Shown here piece after piece: positions 11,412 to 23,488 of a DNA stretch of 64,000 nt. Numbering within the stretch: position 1 is the first letter of the stretch; each line of letters begins with the position of its first letter. Both the position numbers and the translations under genes were made by a program. Below the pieces are notes generated by a model. The model searched no databases, was not told the origin of the DNA, and worked only from the letters and a program-made list of their open reading frames with translations. Source of the stretch: Mesostigma viride (lineage: Eukaryota > Streptophyta > Mesostigmatophyceae > Mesostigmatales > Mesostigmataceae); contig RPFO01000041.1 in assembly GCA_009746045.1 (NCBI GenBank), forward strand, positions 4,344,920-4,408,919, written 5' to 3'.

Positions 11412-14400
11412 CTACTTATCAACCGACACCAAATCATCCTCCGCCCCAGGATCTATTACATCCAACATTTCATCACGCCCTTCATCCTCGCTGGCTCGTC
11501 GAAAGCTCAGCGCCAACTCCCTTAGCTGCCGCACACGAGAGATCAGCCGCCAGCTGGCCGCCGTTCTCTCATCCATGGCAATGTCCTGCCCGCCCTTGCC
11601 GGCCTCGGAATACGAGCCCGAGGCACCCTTGTTGCGCCGCTGGCGGCTGCTCGTCGGGAAGGTAGCGGTGGTCCGCTCTGGGAGGTGTACGGGGACGATG
11701 CCCTGTGGGTCTACCTCCTGCAAGAGCTGGTCCACGGCGGTGACAAACTCCTGCTCAGTCACCCGCTCGACCCCGTCTAATCCCGTGCTGTTGCCCGACC
11801 CCTGTGCAACGCGTACACCGCAAAAAACGGACTTAAAGCGACCATCAGTCCAAGGCTACGGGCGCTGTCGTAAACATCCGGCCATAGATAGCGTACTGTC
11901 ACAACGCTCCGCAAGAGTGACCCCACTCACATGACTTGCACACATGAGCATCACATGAGCATCACGTGAGCATCACGTGAGGGTCATTGTGAGGGTGATA
12001 ATGCCACCGATGGCGACAGCAGCGACTGCGACCGTGATTCATACCATGACGCACCCGGAACAAAAATCCCAAAAACAATTGGACACGTGCCAGCCAGACA
12101 TGGGCAAACGGTTAAGAGGCGCAACCATATGGAGGACATGGTAAATGCCTGTGCCAGAAGTTCATACCCTTGTCCCTTTTCTCCCCTTATACAAGCTATA
12201 TCAGTCGAGGATATGACCCTAGGACACAAAGTCCAGTCAGCAGCGTGTACATAGTCTGCTGGTTCGACCAGTGATGATATGGCATGAAAACACACACCCA
12301 TCCATACAAACGCACAACTGCACCACAGCTGCGACCAGTTCCCTATCCCCCCCCCACACACACACCACCCTCCTTCCCCCGACCGCACGCATTGGAACCG
12401 GCACCAGGAACCCAGACACGCTGCAGCTGCACATTCCTTGCAGATGAATGGCAGGGCAAGCCGTTAGCTGCGCCCTCCCGCCCCCCCCCCCCTCCATTCC
12501 CCCCCCCCCCGCCTCCCCGGGGCCCGGCCAGGCTGTACACCAGGGCCATGGTACCTACCACCAGGGCCAAGTTAGGGACAACAAAGGGAGGCAGGAATGG
12601 AAGGGAAAGTGGGGCAGGAATAGATAGGGACAACAAAGGGAGGCAGGAATGGAAGGGAAAGTGGGGCAGGAATAGATAGGGACAACAAAGGGAGGCAGGA
12701 ATGGAAGGGAAAGGGGGCAGGAATAGATAGGGACAACAAAGGGAGGCAGGAATGGAAGGGAAAGTGGGGCAGGAATAGATAGGGACAACAAAGGGAGGCA
12801 GGAATGGAAGGGAAAGTGGGGCAGGAATAGATAGGGACAACAAAGGGAGGCAGGAATGGAAGGGAAAGTGGGGCAGGAATAGATAGGGACAACAAAGGGA
12901 GGCAGGAATGGAAGGGAAAGTGGGGCAGGAATAGATAGGGACAACAAAGGGAGGCAGGAATGGAAGGGAAAGTGGGGCAGGAATAGATAGGGACAACAAA
13001 GGGAGGCAGGCATGAGCCAGGAGAGAAGGGTGGCCGCGGCAGAAAGGGCGGCAGGGAAGGGCAGCAATGGGAGGGCAGCAGCGTAGGGGGATTTGGAATG
13101 GGAAGATACCGCCTGGGATAGTACAGGCAGGGTATGCAGGGGCCCAACAAGTCCGGGCACAAGTACAAGCATTGAACCCAGGTGAAGAAAAAATAGAGAA
13201 GGTAGAGAAGCAAAGATATGGATTAAACATGGTACTATCCCATGGTCAGGTTATTCAATTTGCCCAGTTGAGTACACCCTACCTTGGCCAGCTGCGCGCC
13301 GACCGCGAAGATGTCAACGGCCGATGCCCCTGCGGCCAGCCCAAAGGCGAGCCGCATGGCGTACTCGGCGTTGCCCACCCAGCAGGGGTCCTTTGGGTCG
13401 GGGCTGTCCATACGCAGCAGCTGGTCCAGCAGGCGCAGGGCGGGGCCGGCTTTTATCCGCTCGATCTCGGCCTGGGATTTTCTCATGGGTTCCGTTGGGG
13501 TCCAAGAGGTTAGGGGGGTCCGGGTGATCACACCACACCAGGATCAGCACGGTGATTATCCGTTCGATCTCGGCCTCGGGGGCGGGGGGATTCCCAGGTG
13601 GTTCTGATTAGAGTCCAGGTGGTGGTGGTCGGTTGCGTCCGAGTGGTTGGAGTCCAGGTGGTTGTGGTGCATTGAGTTGCAGTGGTTGGGGTCCAGGTGG
13701 TTGCGGTCTTTGAGTGCGAGTGGTTGGGGTCCAGGTGGCTGCGGTGGTTTGAGTCGGAGTGGTGGGAGTCCAGGTTTAGGAGGCGTTCGCATGTCCATGT
13801 GTGTGAGGTGGGGTGGAACGTTTTGCGGGAGGTTTGGGGGGTGGGGGTGAGCACTCCACACCATGACTAGCGCGGTGCGCCAGGGAAAAACAAGGGCTTG
13901 AACGGATTAGGGTTACATGGGTAGGGCCAGGGTGGTGTGGAGGAATCCAAGCCGTGAGGCCTCGTGTCATTTGATCCACGGGGTCGTGTGATTAAAGAGA
14001 AGGGAGCGGGGGGGGGGGGGGGGGGGGGGGGAGAAGCAGGAGGAATGCGTCTAGTTACGTGCAGAAAGAAGATCTTGGGAGCCTCTGCAGAACTTTTCTT
14101 CAAGAAAAAAAGAGTGGGTGCATATTTACCGCACCTAATAAAAACAACCAACGCTGTCTAAAAACTACGCTGTGTACAAGGATAAAGGTTATTCTGGGTA
14201 CCACCACCAAGGGGTATGCGACAGGGGTATGCGACAGGGGTATGCGTCCACAAAATCTCGGTTATTCTTGGTCAAGCGAATTTGTTATGTTCCGTGCAAG
14301 GCCACCAATGTGTTGAACTCCAACCTTAGATTGGCTAGAGCTGGGCAAAGCACCCTTAGAGTGACCATAACTGGGCAAAGCAACCTTATATCGACTATAA

Positions 14401-17400
14401 CTGGGCAAAGGGACCTTAGTTTTGCTAGAGCTGGGCAAAGCACCCTTAGATTGACTATAACTGGGCACAGCAACCTTAGGTTGACCATAACTGGGCAAGG
14501 CGTCGCCCTCGCAAAGCTAAAGCACCACAGAGCACCAGTATAGGCTATAGCCAACTCCTCCTCAGTATCTCTCAGTTAAAGGTTCAAAGCCCCTTCATTG
14601 AGCTCCACTGCCTCCCAGCGCAGGCACACTAAGCCGTAATCGATTGAATAGGAATATCAGTGATAGCACAACTGGTTGATCGTCTTCCTTGGGAAAATGT
14701 GCGCAACAGATGGAGAAGAACAGAGCCATGAACATGGACTAGCACTAAGTCATGAGGAACGTGAATAGAACATGATCGCCACGCCTTACATGGACAAGGA
14801 CAGTACCGCGAACATGAAATAGCACTAAGTCATGAGGAACGTGAATAGAACATGATCGCCACGCCTTACATGGACAAGGACAGTACCGCGAACATGAAAT
14901 AGCACTAAGTCATGAGGAACGTGAATAGAACATGATCGCCACGCCTTACATGGACAAGGACAGTACCGCGAACATGAAATAGCACTAAGTCATGAGGAAC
15001 GTGAATAGAACATGATCGCCACGCCTTACATGGACAAGGACAGTACCGCGAACATGAAATAGCACTAAGTCATGAGGAACGTGAATAGAACATGATCGCC
15101 ACGCCTTACATGGACAAGGACAGTACTGCGAACATGAAATAGCACTAAGTCATGAGGAACGTGAATAGAACATGATCGCCACGCCTTACATGGACAAGGA
15201 CAGTACCGCGAACATGAAATAGCACGAACGTCATGAGGAACGTGAATAGAACATGATCGCCACGCCTTACATGGACAAGGACAGTACCGCGAACATGGAC
15301 TAGCACTAAGTCATGAGGAACGTGAATAGAACATGATCGCCACGCCTTACATGGACAAGGACAGTACCGCGAACATGAAATAGCACTAAGTCATGAGGAA
15401 CGTGAATAGAACATGATCGCCACGCCTTACATGGACAAGGACAGTACCGCGAGCATGAAATAGCACGAACGTCATGAGGAACATAAACAGGACCTTATCC
15501 ACAGTATGCATTACAAGACACATAAGGAGCATAAATAGGACCTTATCCAAAGTATGCATTACAAGGCACATAAGGAACGAAGTTGGACCTTACCCACAGT
15601 ATGCATTACAAGACACATTACATAAATTCATTGAGAATGATAAACACATTACGGTGGTGAGAGGGGCATGCAACATAAGGAATGATACAAGACACATGAT
15701 ATGAATCCCCATCACAGCATAACCTTGTCTCTGTACCTTGACCCGTGCCCGCAGGAGTGTCAGCCCTTGCACCGCCTCCGCCTCACCCTGCGAGAAATGC
15801 CAGGGATTGGTATAGCCAGGGGTCGCTAGTGTCACGAAGAAAGCGATGCATAGCCGAAACCGAGACCACTAAGTCTAAAATTTCGCAACCAAAGACCTTA
15901 GGCACCCACTATAACACCCTATAACTCCACAACATCACTTTCTAACAATACATAGCCGTAATACATAGCCCCAACAATACATAGAAACACAAGCCCCCCA
16001 CTAGGCATCCCACGAACCCAGGGGGCGTCATAGGGGCCACAACGCCAGGCACACCATGTGAGCAAACCTGCCTCCGCCATGCCTTGTGGGCATCATGTCA
16101 GCCTCCGCGAGAGGGAGGGACGATGGCAGCCCCATGCCTCATGCCTCATGCCTCATGCCTCATGCCTCATGCCTCATGCCTCATGCCTCATGCCTCATGC
16201 CTCATGCCTCATGCCTCATGCCTCATGCCTCATGCCTCATGCCTCATGCCTCATCCCTCATGCCTCATGCCTCATGCCTCATGCCTCATGCCTCATGCCT
16301 CATGCCTCATGCCTCATGCCTCATGCCTCATGCCTCATGCCTCATGCCTCATGCCTCATGCATCTACTACGGCTTCGCAAGGCACCCCCCTGCTTAGGCT
16401 TTATAAGCCTATTTAAATGTTGTAGCCTCATGCGTCATGCCTCATGCGTCGAGCGTCAGCCGATGCATCTTAGGAGAATGCCAAACCTGCGGATGGCAAG
16501 GAAAAGAGCCTGCGTATATCGGCTACTTCACTTGCAGCCTCCCGCCCCCCCCGCTCCCCGATCTGCCCCCCCCCCCCCCCCCCCCTCCTTCCCACCCCAC
16601 CCCCACGCACACATGCACATCTTGCAGTAGAAACAACTTGCATCACCCACATTATGCATCACCCACACCTTGCGTGGGGGAAATGACAGGAGTATGCAAA
16701 TCCCACATCGTGGATCACCCACAAGCAGCACATCAGTGACATCACCCACATCCTGCAAAAAGGCATGGCTCATCACCCACATCCTGCAAAACGCACGGCT
16801 CATTACCCACATCCGGCAACAACTCATGGCACATCACCCACATCCTGCAACAACGCGCGGCTCATCACCCACATCCTGCGAGGCGAGCGCCAGCCGGCCG
16901 TCCAACACGTGGAGCACGTCCTCCGTGATAGCCCCCTTGCGCCCCAAGCCTTTGATCACCTGCTCTCCCCCCCCCCCCCCCCCCCCCCCCCCCCACCCAC
17001 CCACCCACCCACCCACCCACCCACCCACCCACCCACCCACCACCCACCCACCCACCCACCCACCCACCCACCCACCCACCCACCCACCCACCCACCCACC
17101 CACCCACCCACCCACCCACCCACCCACCCACCCACCCACCCACCCACCCACCCACCCACCCACCCACCCACCCACCCACCCACCCACCCACCCACCCACC
17201 CACCCACCGCCCGCCCGCCCGCCCACACGGCCAGGCATGGTTAACAGGCAAGGCATGGTTAACTATATATCAAGCGAGGCATTGCTAATTACCATGATCA
17301 ACGGATCCTGCATGCCACCCCCCCTGCGCGCCAGCCCTTGACCACCTGGCCACAAGCAAGGGGTTTGATTCATTAACTAGCTAGTCATGCAGTCCCGTTG

Positions 17401-18732
17401 GGGAGCCGCGGAGCATTAACCCTAAGCAAGGGGAGTAATGGAGATATGGGCATCAAGCAAGGCATGCCTGTGGCCCAGCAGCAGTGCTGACCGTGGCAGC
17501 AGCGTGCATTTGGGCAGTAGCATTGTCGTCAATGGTGGCGTCAGCACCCGGCGATGGTGACAAGGGTAGCAGCGGCAGGCTAAACATATTACAAAGATAG
17601 CATGAACCTGAAAACTGTAGCTGAACTTAGCTCATCATGGCTACATAGTACTACTGAGCACCAAACCATGTAACACTGTGCGGTGAATATGAGGGATGCC
17701 CCTACTGGACAAAGGCTACAAGTAGACTGGAAGGATTAAAGTCCTAGGCTTCGCGAGCCGCCCCTTCGAGCACGCAGAGAATACATAGGCTACAGGGTTC
17801 TGGAGGGAATAGGGACGAGCACGCAGGGAATACATAGCGATCCGCGTCCGTGTTCGGATGAGCGACATGAACATATCATGGTTGTCTAATTGATATCATT
17901 GGTGGCATCACAATAGGCCATCCGAGATAGCAAAGTTTAACCAATGAACATATCATGAATACAAACATATCATCATAGTGTCCCATCCGAGATAGCAAAG
18001 TTTAATGAATGGACGTATCATAAATATAAAGATAGCATCATATTAGCCCATCTGAGATAAAAAAGTTAAATCAAGCCTACACGGCAGATGGCATTGCTGA
18101 TGCAAAGTCAAGGGCGTTAAATTCAAAGCACAGGACAATAACAAGCCACGAACATTCGTGTAAGCTGTTGATTTCCGTGTGCAGTGACCGGCACCGGAGG
18201 GTACACCTGGGTAACTCGCGGAAAGTATTGTGCCCAATGTTCATGGCTGAGACTGCCGCATCCGAGTCGGCATACCTCTTCCAACGCATGTCCAGCGCGC
18301 AGCATCGTAGACAATGTCGCCTTGGCATCGCGTAGCTTCTGTCTTTGAGCTTCTCGCTCCTGGTAAGGTAGATGCAAGCGATTCACCAACCGGACACTGG
18401 GTATTATTCACTAGACCTTTCCCTTTGCAACCTCTTCAATCCCTGGTTAAGTTTCCGACAGTTTAGGACGCTACGACCTTCTTACAAGTCAAGCTATTCC
18501 TTACCGCTTCGGCGCCGTCTGCGCTGTCCGGTGCTACTGAAGCCACCACAAGGAAATGCATAATTCGGCCCTTTAATCGTATATTGCTGTTGTTCACAAA
18601 TGGTTTCGATGGTAAGCCGGCTTTACTGCGGCTGGAAAGAACTTGCGGGGCATTGCAACAAGCACTCGGCCGGGTCGTGCTGGTATATCTCACCCTAGCC
18701 CCCGCGACACCACAAGAAGCAACCAGGGACAT
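11412..18732 (-). CDS. Unrecognised, probably chloroplast-targeted protein, six exons, 342 aa
   Basis: Exons, in order of transcription: 18732-18505, 18359-18276, 16959-16873, 15787-15737, 13471-13283 and 11801-11412. All five introns are phase 0 with GT-AG ends (for example GCG|GTAAGG, GAG|GTATGC, AAG|GTACAG, AAG|GTAGGG). The first ATG opens a 76-residue exon rich in Ser, Ala, Arg and Val with very few acids, typical of a chlorophyte plastid transit peptide. The mature part is mostly helical and charged: EREAQRQKLRDAKATL, EEVIKGLGRKGAITEDVL, LTLLRARVKAEIERIKAGPA, LRLLDQLLRM, then an Ala/Gly-rich segment, then VTEQEFVTAVDQLLQEVDPQ and a polar acidic tail. I do not recognise the family. The clean phases and complementary helices make the model credible. 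The third exon's donor (GAT|GTGGGT) is the weakest junction because close copies follow it. Confidence 0.75.
12575..13010 (+). repeat. 52-bp minisatellite, about 8.4 copies
   Basis: The unit starts GGGACAACAAAGGGAGGCAG and recurs at 12575, 12627, 12679 and onward, nearly identical apart from a 2-base deletion in one unit. It lies in the last intron of the 342-aa gene. Because the unit is not a multiple of three, all three frames are open, giving false proteins of repeated LPLLSLSIPAPLS type on the other strand. Confidence 0.95.
14330..14512 (+). repeat. Short tandem repeat around AACTGGGCAAAG, about five copies
   Basis: Units of about 36 bp alternate (A)GCTGGGCAAAGCACCCTTAG and AACTGGGCAAAGCAACCTTA with TTGACTATAA or GTGACCATAA spacers. 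It lies in the fourth intron of the 342-aa gene. No function is visible. Confidence 0.85.
14741..15475 (+). repeat. 80-bp minisatellite, nine nearly identical copies
   Basis: The landmark GTGAATAGAACATGATCGCC occurs at 14761, 14841, 14921, 15001, 15081, 15161, 15242, 15322 and 15402. The period is exactly 80, with 81 once where CTAAG becomes CGAACG. Divergence between units is one or two bases, so the array is young or homogenised. It lies in the fourth intron of the 342-aa gene. Confidence 0.97.
15477..15625 (+). repeat. About 52-bp tandem repeat, three copies, adjoining the 80-bp array
   Basis: Units carry ACCTTATCCACAGTATGCAT and TACAAGACACATAAGGA with substitutions. The first follows directly on the last 80-bp unit and shares its GTCATGAGGAAC start, so the two arrays may be related by divergence. 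Still inside the intron upstream of exon 15787-15737 on -. Confidence 0.85.
16134..16360 (+). repeat. ATGCCTC heptamer array, about 32 copies
   Basis: Perfect ATGCCTC units, with a single ATCCCTC variant at about 16253. It lies in the third intron of the 342-aa gene. A 7-base unit keeps three frames open and yields false CLMPHAS-type peptides. Looser CATGCGTC units continue to about 16460. Confidence 0.97.
16735..16885 (-). repeat. Tandem copies of the exon-3 splice donor of the 342-aa gene
   Basis: On -, the exon end and donor read GCAGGATGTGGGTGATGAGC (around 16882-16863). The same block recurs about every 33 bases going into the intron, ending near 16855, 16823, 16795 and 16760. Each copy preserves the GAT|GTGGGT potential donor. 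Any of these copies could serve as an alternative 5' splice site. Confidence 0.8.
16992..17208 (+). repeat. CCCA tetranucleotide array after a poly-C run
   Basis: About 53 CCCA units with one slip (ACCACCC at about 17039). They follow a poly-C run at 16966-16994 that forms part of the polypyrimidine tract (poly-G on -) next to the exon-3 acceptor at 16960. The PTHP and GWVG open frames on both strands are artefacts. Confidence 0.97.
17880..18070 (+). repeat. About 65-bp degenerate repeat, three copies, in the second intron of the 342-aa gene
   Basis: The block CCATCCGAGATAGCAAAGTT, followed by AA.GAATG.ACATATCAT, occurs at about 17918, 17985 and (more diverged) 18050. A GGGAATACATAG block is also duplicated at 17770-17845. 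No coding or regulatory role is apparent. Confidence 0.7.
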
Positions 18733-19576
18733 GGGTGAGCTAAGCTTTGGTCCCGAGCCTTTGTCTATTTGCAGTACTGTGAAAAAATGCTATTCTCGCA
18801 AGGAAGCCACGCCGCCTTCAGGAATGCCTTTCTTGAACTTGCCGTAGAAAAAGGAGCAACGCACGCTACCGCCAGCTTCAGAGCTTCTGCTGTATTCAGT
18901 CGGCAATTTCGCCATTTCTACAGTAGTGTAGTCGATACTGGGCAGCGTTGCCGAAATTCGCGGAGTAATTACCTGTACAGTACTGTACGAGCCAGGAGCC
19001 CCGCATATACTCCTGGGAGGCAGCGGCGTATATCGAATGCGGAAGTTGGCGCGCAAATTGCGTCGCGCCACGCTTGACGGGTGCTGCTGCTGAATCAAGG
19101 AAGCCAGAAGCATACGGCTTCTCCGGCCACGTCAACCCGGAGATCGGGAATTACTCGACTGCATCCCTTTACCGACGAGTTTCTAGTGAGACATGATACG
19201 GGCAATATTCGGGACTGCCTGGATGCGACTGGGCGCGGGTCTCGGGCTTGTCGCCCAGATCGAGATTGAATTGAAGGCGTCACCTACCAGCGCATGCCCA
19301 CGTAGTGTGTGATATGTTCTCATATGTGGAGATGATTTCCATTTCTGTTTTCCATTTCCTAAAACGACGTGGTAGATGACATTGGGTTCAATTGCAGGCA
19401 CGACTTACTAGGAACAGGAATTGCAGGCCTGGTTGCGTGGGTTCAAGGGCCTCATCGACAGCCGCTGGTGTGGAGCGCGGCAGGAGCGTGGGATTGATTT
19501 ATGACTGTCGTCGTGGCCCAGGACGGCCTTTCCGGGCTACTGGGCGTGCCGTGGTAATTGCTAGGAAAAAGTTTTA
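18733..19576. promoter_or_regulatory. Shared upstream region of two divergent genes
   Basis: These 844 bp separate the ATG of the 342-aa gene (18732, -) from the ATG of the GOLD-domain gene (19577, +), so both promoters and 5' UTRs should lie here. No TATA box or other motif could be placed with confidence. Open frames across 18769-19135 read on both strands but have no splice-consistent continuation and were not called. Confidence 0.55.
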
Positions 19577-22500
19577 ATGGCGGCCACGCTAGTGCCGATA
19601 ACCCGGCCTTTTTTGAAGAAGTTCTATGAGGGTTACCCGTTCCAACCTCTCACGCCGGATGTTAAGAAAAGCGTGGAGAGCTTAAAGGAAACATGTACCA
19701 GCTACCAGCGAGATATTGAAAGTAGTGGAGGTAATCTTCTTCCTCCGTTGCGTTGTTGTAAAGATGTCCTTCGTCTGCGTTAATAAATTGCAAGTATATG
19801 ATCCACGCACTTTCCTTGTCGCGTGCACTCAACCCCTCCCTTGGGAAGTTCAATTCGTGCGACCTCGTTTGGCTGTGCACGGTGCAGCTGGTCCAGAAAA
19901 CTACATTGCGAAATTGCGAATTCTGGCGGCTCACAAGATTGACGAAAATTTGTGGCGTCACAGAGAGCAATGTGAGGAAATCCTGCTGCTGCTTAACGAG
20001 GAAAAACAGCCTCCCCGGGTAAGCATCACAGATCCCGCTTCTGTTTGGTTTGTAGTACATGGCGCTATCCCAGCAGGTTCCAGCGATTAGCCCCGCACCG
20101 TCCAGGGTTAATTGCAACGTAGCCGCTCTCCACATTATCTGCAAGGTCTACGAAACTATAATTGTTGCTCGTTTGGGGGGGGCTTGTTTTCACTGATGTT
20201 TCTTTTGATGTTTTCGCTTGCCGCACTGACGGCCTGCTGGCGGTGATGCCGCATGTCTATATTTGGGCTACGCTGTAACCCCCCCTATGCGTTAATTGCT
20301 CTCTTTCATGGCATTGTAGTTCTGTCGCCTGTGCTCCGATTGCCTCTGTGTGCACTGTCTTCCTGCTTCTCCCTGGCGCGTGTGCACCTGGGGAATCTGG
20401 TGGCGCACATGCATCCGTGCTCAAGGACAGTGCACATGCATAGGTCGCATGCAAGCACAGGGCACTTACCCGTGCTGATTTATCGGCGGGCCCATGGGTG
20501 GGCTTGCTAGTGTACCTTTCTTTTCCCCTTTGCATCCGTGTTGTTGTGACCTGGCCCAATGGCCCCCCTTTGGATCTGCCCACCCGATTTGGTTGTGCCT
20601 CCTCTGCCAGTTCCCTTTCTTCTCCCGGCAGAACCTGCTTCATGCAAACTGTGACCCCTTCCGTGCTTCAGCTCTTGGGTCTGGGTCCTTTTGACATCTG
20701 GGGATGTGGGGTGTGGGGTGTAGGTTTGTGGGCCATGGGGGCATGGGGCCATGGGGGCATGGGGCCATTGGGGCATGGGGCCATGGGGCCATGGGTAGGC
20801 AAGACAAATAAGACAAACAGGCGGGGGGGCACGTAAACTTTGGGAAACATCAGGTGGTGCCGTGGTGGTGGTGTGTATGGGGGGAGATACAGGTTTGGGA
20901 AAGGAATGTAGATCGGCGAGCAAATTGCATCGCTGGGCAGAAATGTAACCTTTTCAACCCGTGCTGCCGCGCCCCACCCCCTGCAGATGGCTGCCCTGCC
21001 CGCGCCCTGCCTGGCGCAGCTCGCCAGCGTGCGCGAGAACGTCCAGGGATCCCTGGACCGTGTGGTGGCCTTCCAGAAGTTCAGCACCACCAAGATCGTG
21101 GCCATGGGTATGCCCGCACACGTCACGCTAGTATCAAATTCTCCACCTTATTCTCCCCACTTGGGCACGGTCAACCTGGTGGCCGTGGGTATACCCGCGC
21201 ATGTCACCCTCATCATGCACATGATACGTCCCCTTGGCCACTGAAAGTGAAGGGGGGGGGGGGGTCTTGTCTTGGTAGGCCTCTATCCATCTTTGTCGCT
21301 ACCTGTGCTGGCCTTGTACGCTTAGTAGGCAGACACGAATCAGGACTTGGCAAGGATGATGACTAGATAACAGCTCATGCTAGACAAGGGCCGGGTGGAC
21401 AAGCATTTCACAGACATGGAGCAGTAAGTTGATATGTTAAGAATTAGTAACTTCCTTTCTACTTCTCAAAAGACGGATGCCCTTGTTTCCCAGAGTAGTA
21501 CATGCCCAAAGACTATGCCCTTCCTCTTCAATGAAATTTCCCCCTCTTCCCCCCATCTGTATTTTGGCCCTCCCCCAGGAGGAGTACATGCCCAAGAACT
21601 GCGCCTCCCCTTAATAAAGACATTCCCCCCCCCTTTGATACATGCTTTGGCCTTCCAATGCCCCAGTACAGGAGTACATGCCCAAGGACTGCGTCTCTCC
21701 TTTAATAATGACATTCCCCCCCCCCTTTGATACATACTTCCCCCTTTGATACATACTTCGGCCTTCCAATGCCCCAGTGGAGGACTACATGCCCAAGGAC
21801 TGCGTCTCTCCTTTAATAATGACATCCCCCCCCCTTTGATACATACTTCGGCCTTCCAATACCCCAGTGGAGGAGTACATGCCCAAGGACTTTCGCGGCA
21901 GCCTGATCGCGCAGCACCGCGAGCGCTCGGAGAAGAAGCGGCAGGAGGAGGTGGCGGAGCTGGTGGCGCGCGGCGGCAGCATCCGCGAGAAGTACGACCT
22001 GCTGTGGTCGCAGCAGATGGAACGGTGAGTGGTGCCGGATTTTGGTGTAGTGTGATAGTCACACAGAGGCTTGAATGGTGTGGATGCCCTGTTTGTTATA
22101 GGGCCTGCTGTGGGCCAGCACGTGCAGTGGCGGCGTATGCCGACATGAGTTGTAGCACAAAAGTGACACAACAGCATAAGTGAGCGGCATCATTAACGGC
22201 TCGCCCGCACTGGTTGCAAGACAGTCTGCCGTGGGCTTTGCAGATGGAATTGTTGAGCAGCTGCAGCATGCGCAGTGGCACTGAGTATGATTATGGCCAG
22301 TTGCTGCACTGGCGGGGGAGAGGGCAGGGAGAGAGCAGGGCAGGCTGGGAGAGCGTGGTGGTGGGTGCAGCAGTTAGAGGGAGGGAGGAGAGAGGGGGTT
22401 CATTCAGTACCGGGGTGGTTAACGAATGGTGATTCAAAATGGGGTCACTGGATTCGTAGCCATGGGGTCCGGGGCAGGTGTTTGGTTTCTCATGCAATTA

Positions 22501-23457
22501 CATCTCCGTCCATTCTTTGGTCTCTCTGTGTTATTGATTTAATACTTTTCCTTATGCCTTACTGTCTAGGTCTTGATCCCTGCGTCCTATTCCCGGTGTT
22601 TCATGTGTTTTGTTCCCTGCACTGAGCACTCTATTCCCTTTGTCCTATTCCCGGTGTTTAATGCGTCCTATTCCCTGCATCCTATTCCCTGTGTTTCATG
22701 CGTTCTATTCCCTGCGTCCTATTCCTTGTGTTTCATGCGTTCTATTCCCTGCGACCTATTCCCTGTGTTTCATGCGTCCTATTCCCTGCATCCTATTCCC
22801 TGTGTTTCATGCGTTCTATTCCCTGCGTCCTATTCCCTGTGTTTCATGCGTTCTATTCCCTGCGTCCTATTCCCTGTGTTTCATGCGTCCTATTCCCTGC
22901 ATCCTGTTCCCTGTGCTTCATGCGTCCTGTTCCCTGCGTCCTATTCCCTGCGTCCTGTTCCCTGCTTCGTATTCCCTGTGTTTCATGCGTCCTATTCCCT
23001 GCGTCCTATTCCCTGTGTTTCATGTTCCTATCGTGTTCGTCACCTGGCGCCACCATAAACGCAGCCGCCGCACACTGGTCAAGCTGGGCCAGGCGTCCGG
23101 CACGTTCAAGGTCATCGTCAAGTATCTGGCGGGCGTGCCCGAGGTATATATGCGCAAATGTATAGGTAGGCATGAAGCATGTTCAAGGTCATTTTAATGA
23201 CTTGGTGGGCGTGCCCGAGGTATATATATAGGCGCTGTGTATAGGTGGGCGCGTATCACATTGAAGGTCACCATCAAGTACCTGGCGGGCATGTGCGTGG
23301 GTTTGGGGGTGGGCATGGTGAGTGCCACCTGTCGACTTCACGTTCACAGGTCAACAGCGCCACCTCTCACGGATTGAGTGCACAGTGAGCACAACGTGGA
23401 TAGCACAACGTGGATAGGCGGACTGCCATCTGCTGCCATCTGTGCAACGCCCCCCTC

Positions 23458-23488
<31 letters not shown>

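Noticed and set aside
12343-13230. Long frames with LPLLSLSIPAPLS repeats on -
   Set aside because: Produced by the 52-bp minisatellite; no conserved domain and they overlap an intron of a better-supported gene.
14741-15475. CRISPR-like regular repeats
   Set aside because: The units are contiguous 80-bp tandem copies without unique spacers, in a eukaryotic intron.
16058-16630. Frames with repeated CLMPHAS
   Set aside because: Translation of the ATGCCTC array.
21384-21423. A possible GOLD-gene exon reading DKGRVDKHFTDMEQ with AG and GTAAGT borders
   Set aside because: Its end phase does not fit the next exon, while joining 21107 directly to 21868 is in phase. It may be a rare alternative exon.
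22573-23197. Frames with FPVFHASYSLRPIPC repeats
   Set aside because: Translation of an intronic minisatellite; only the last part (exon 23065-23143, in another frame) is coding.
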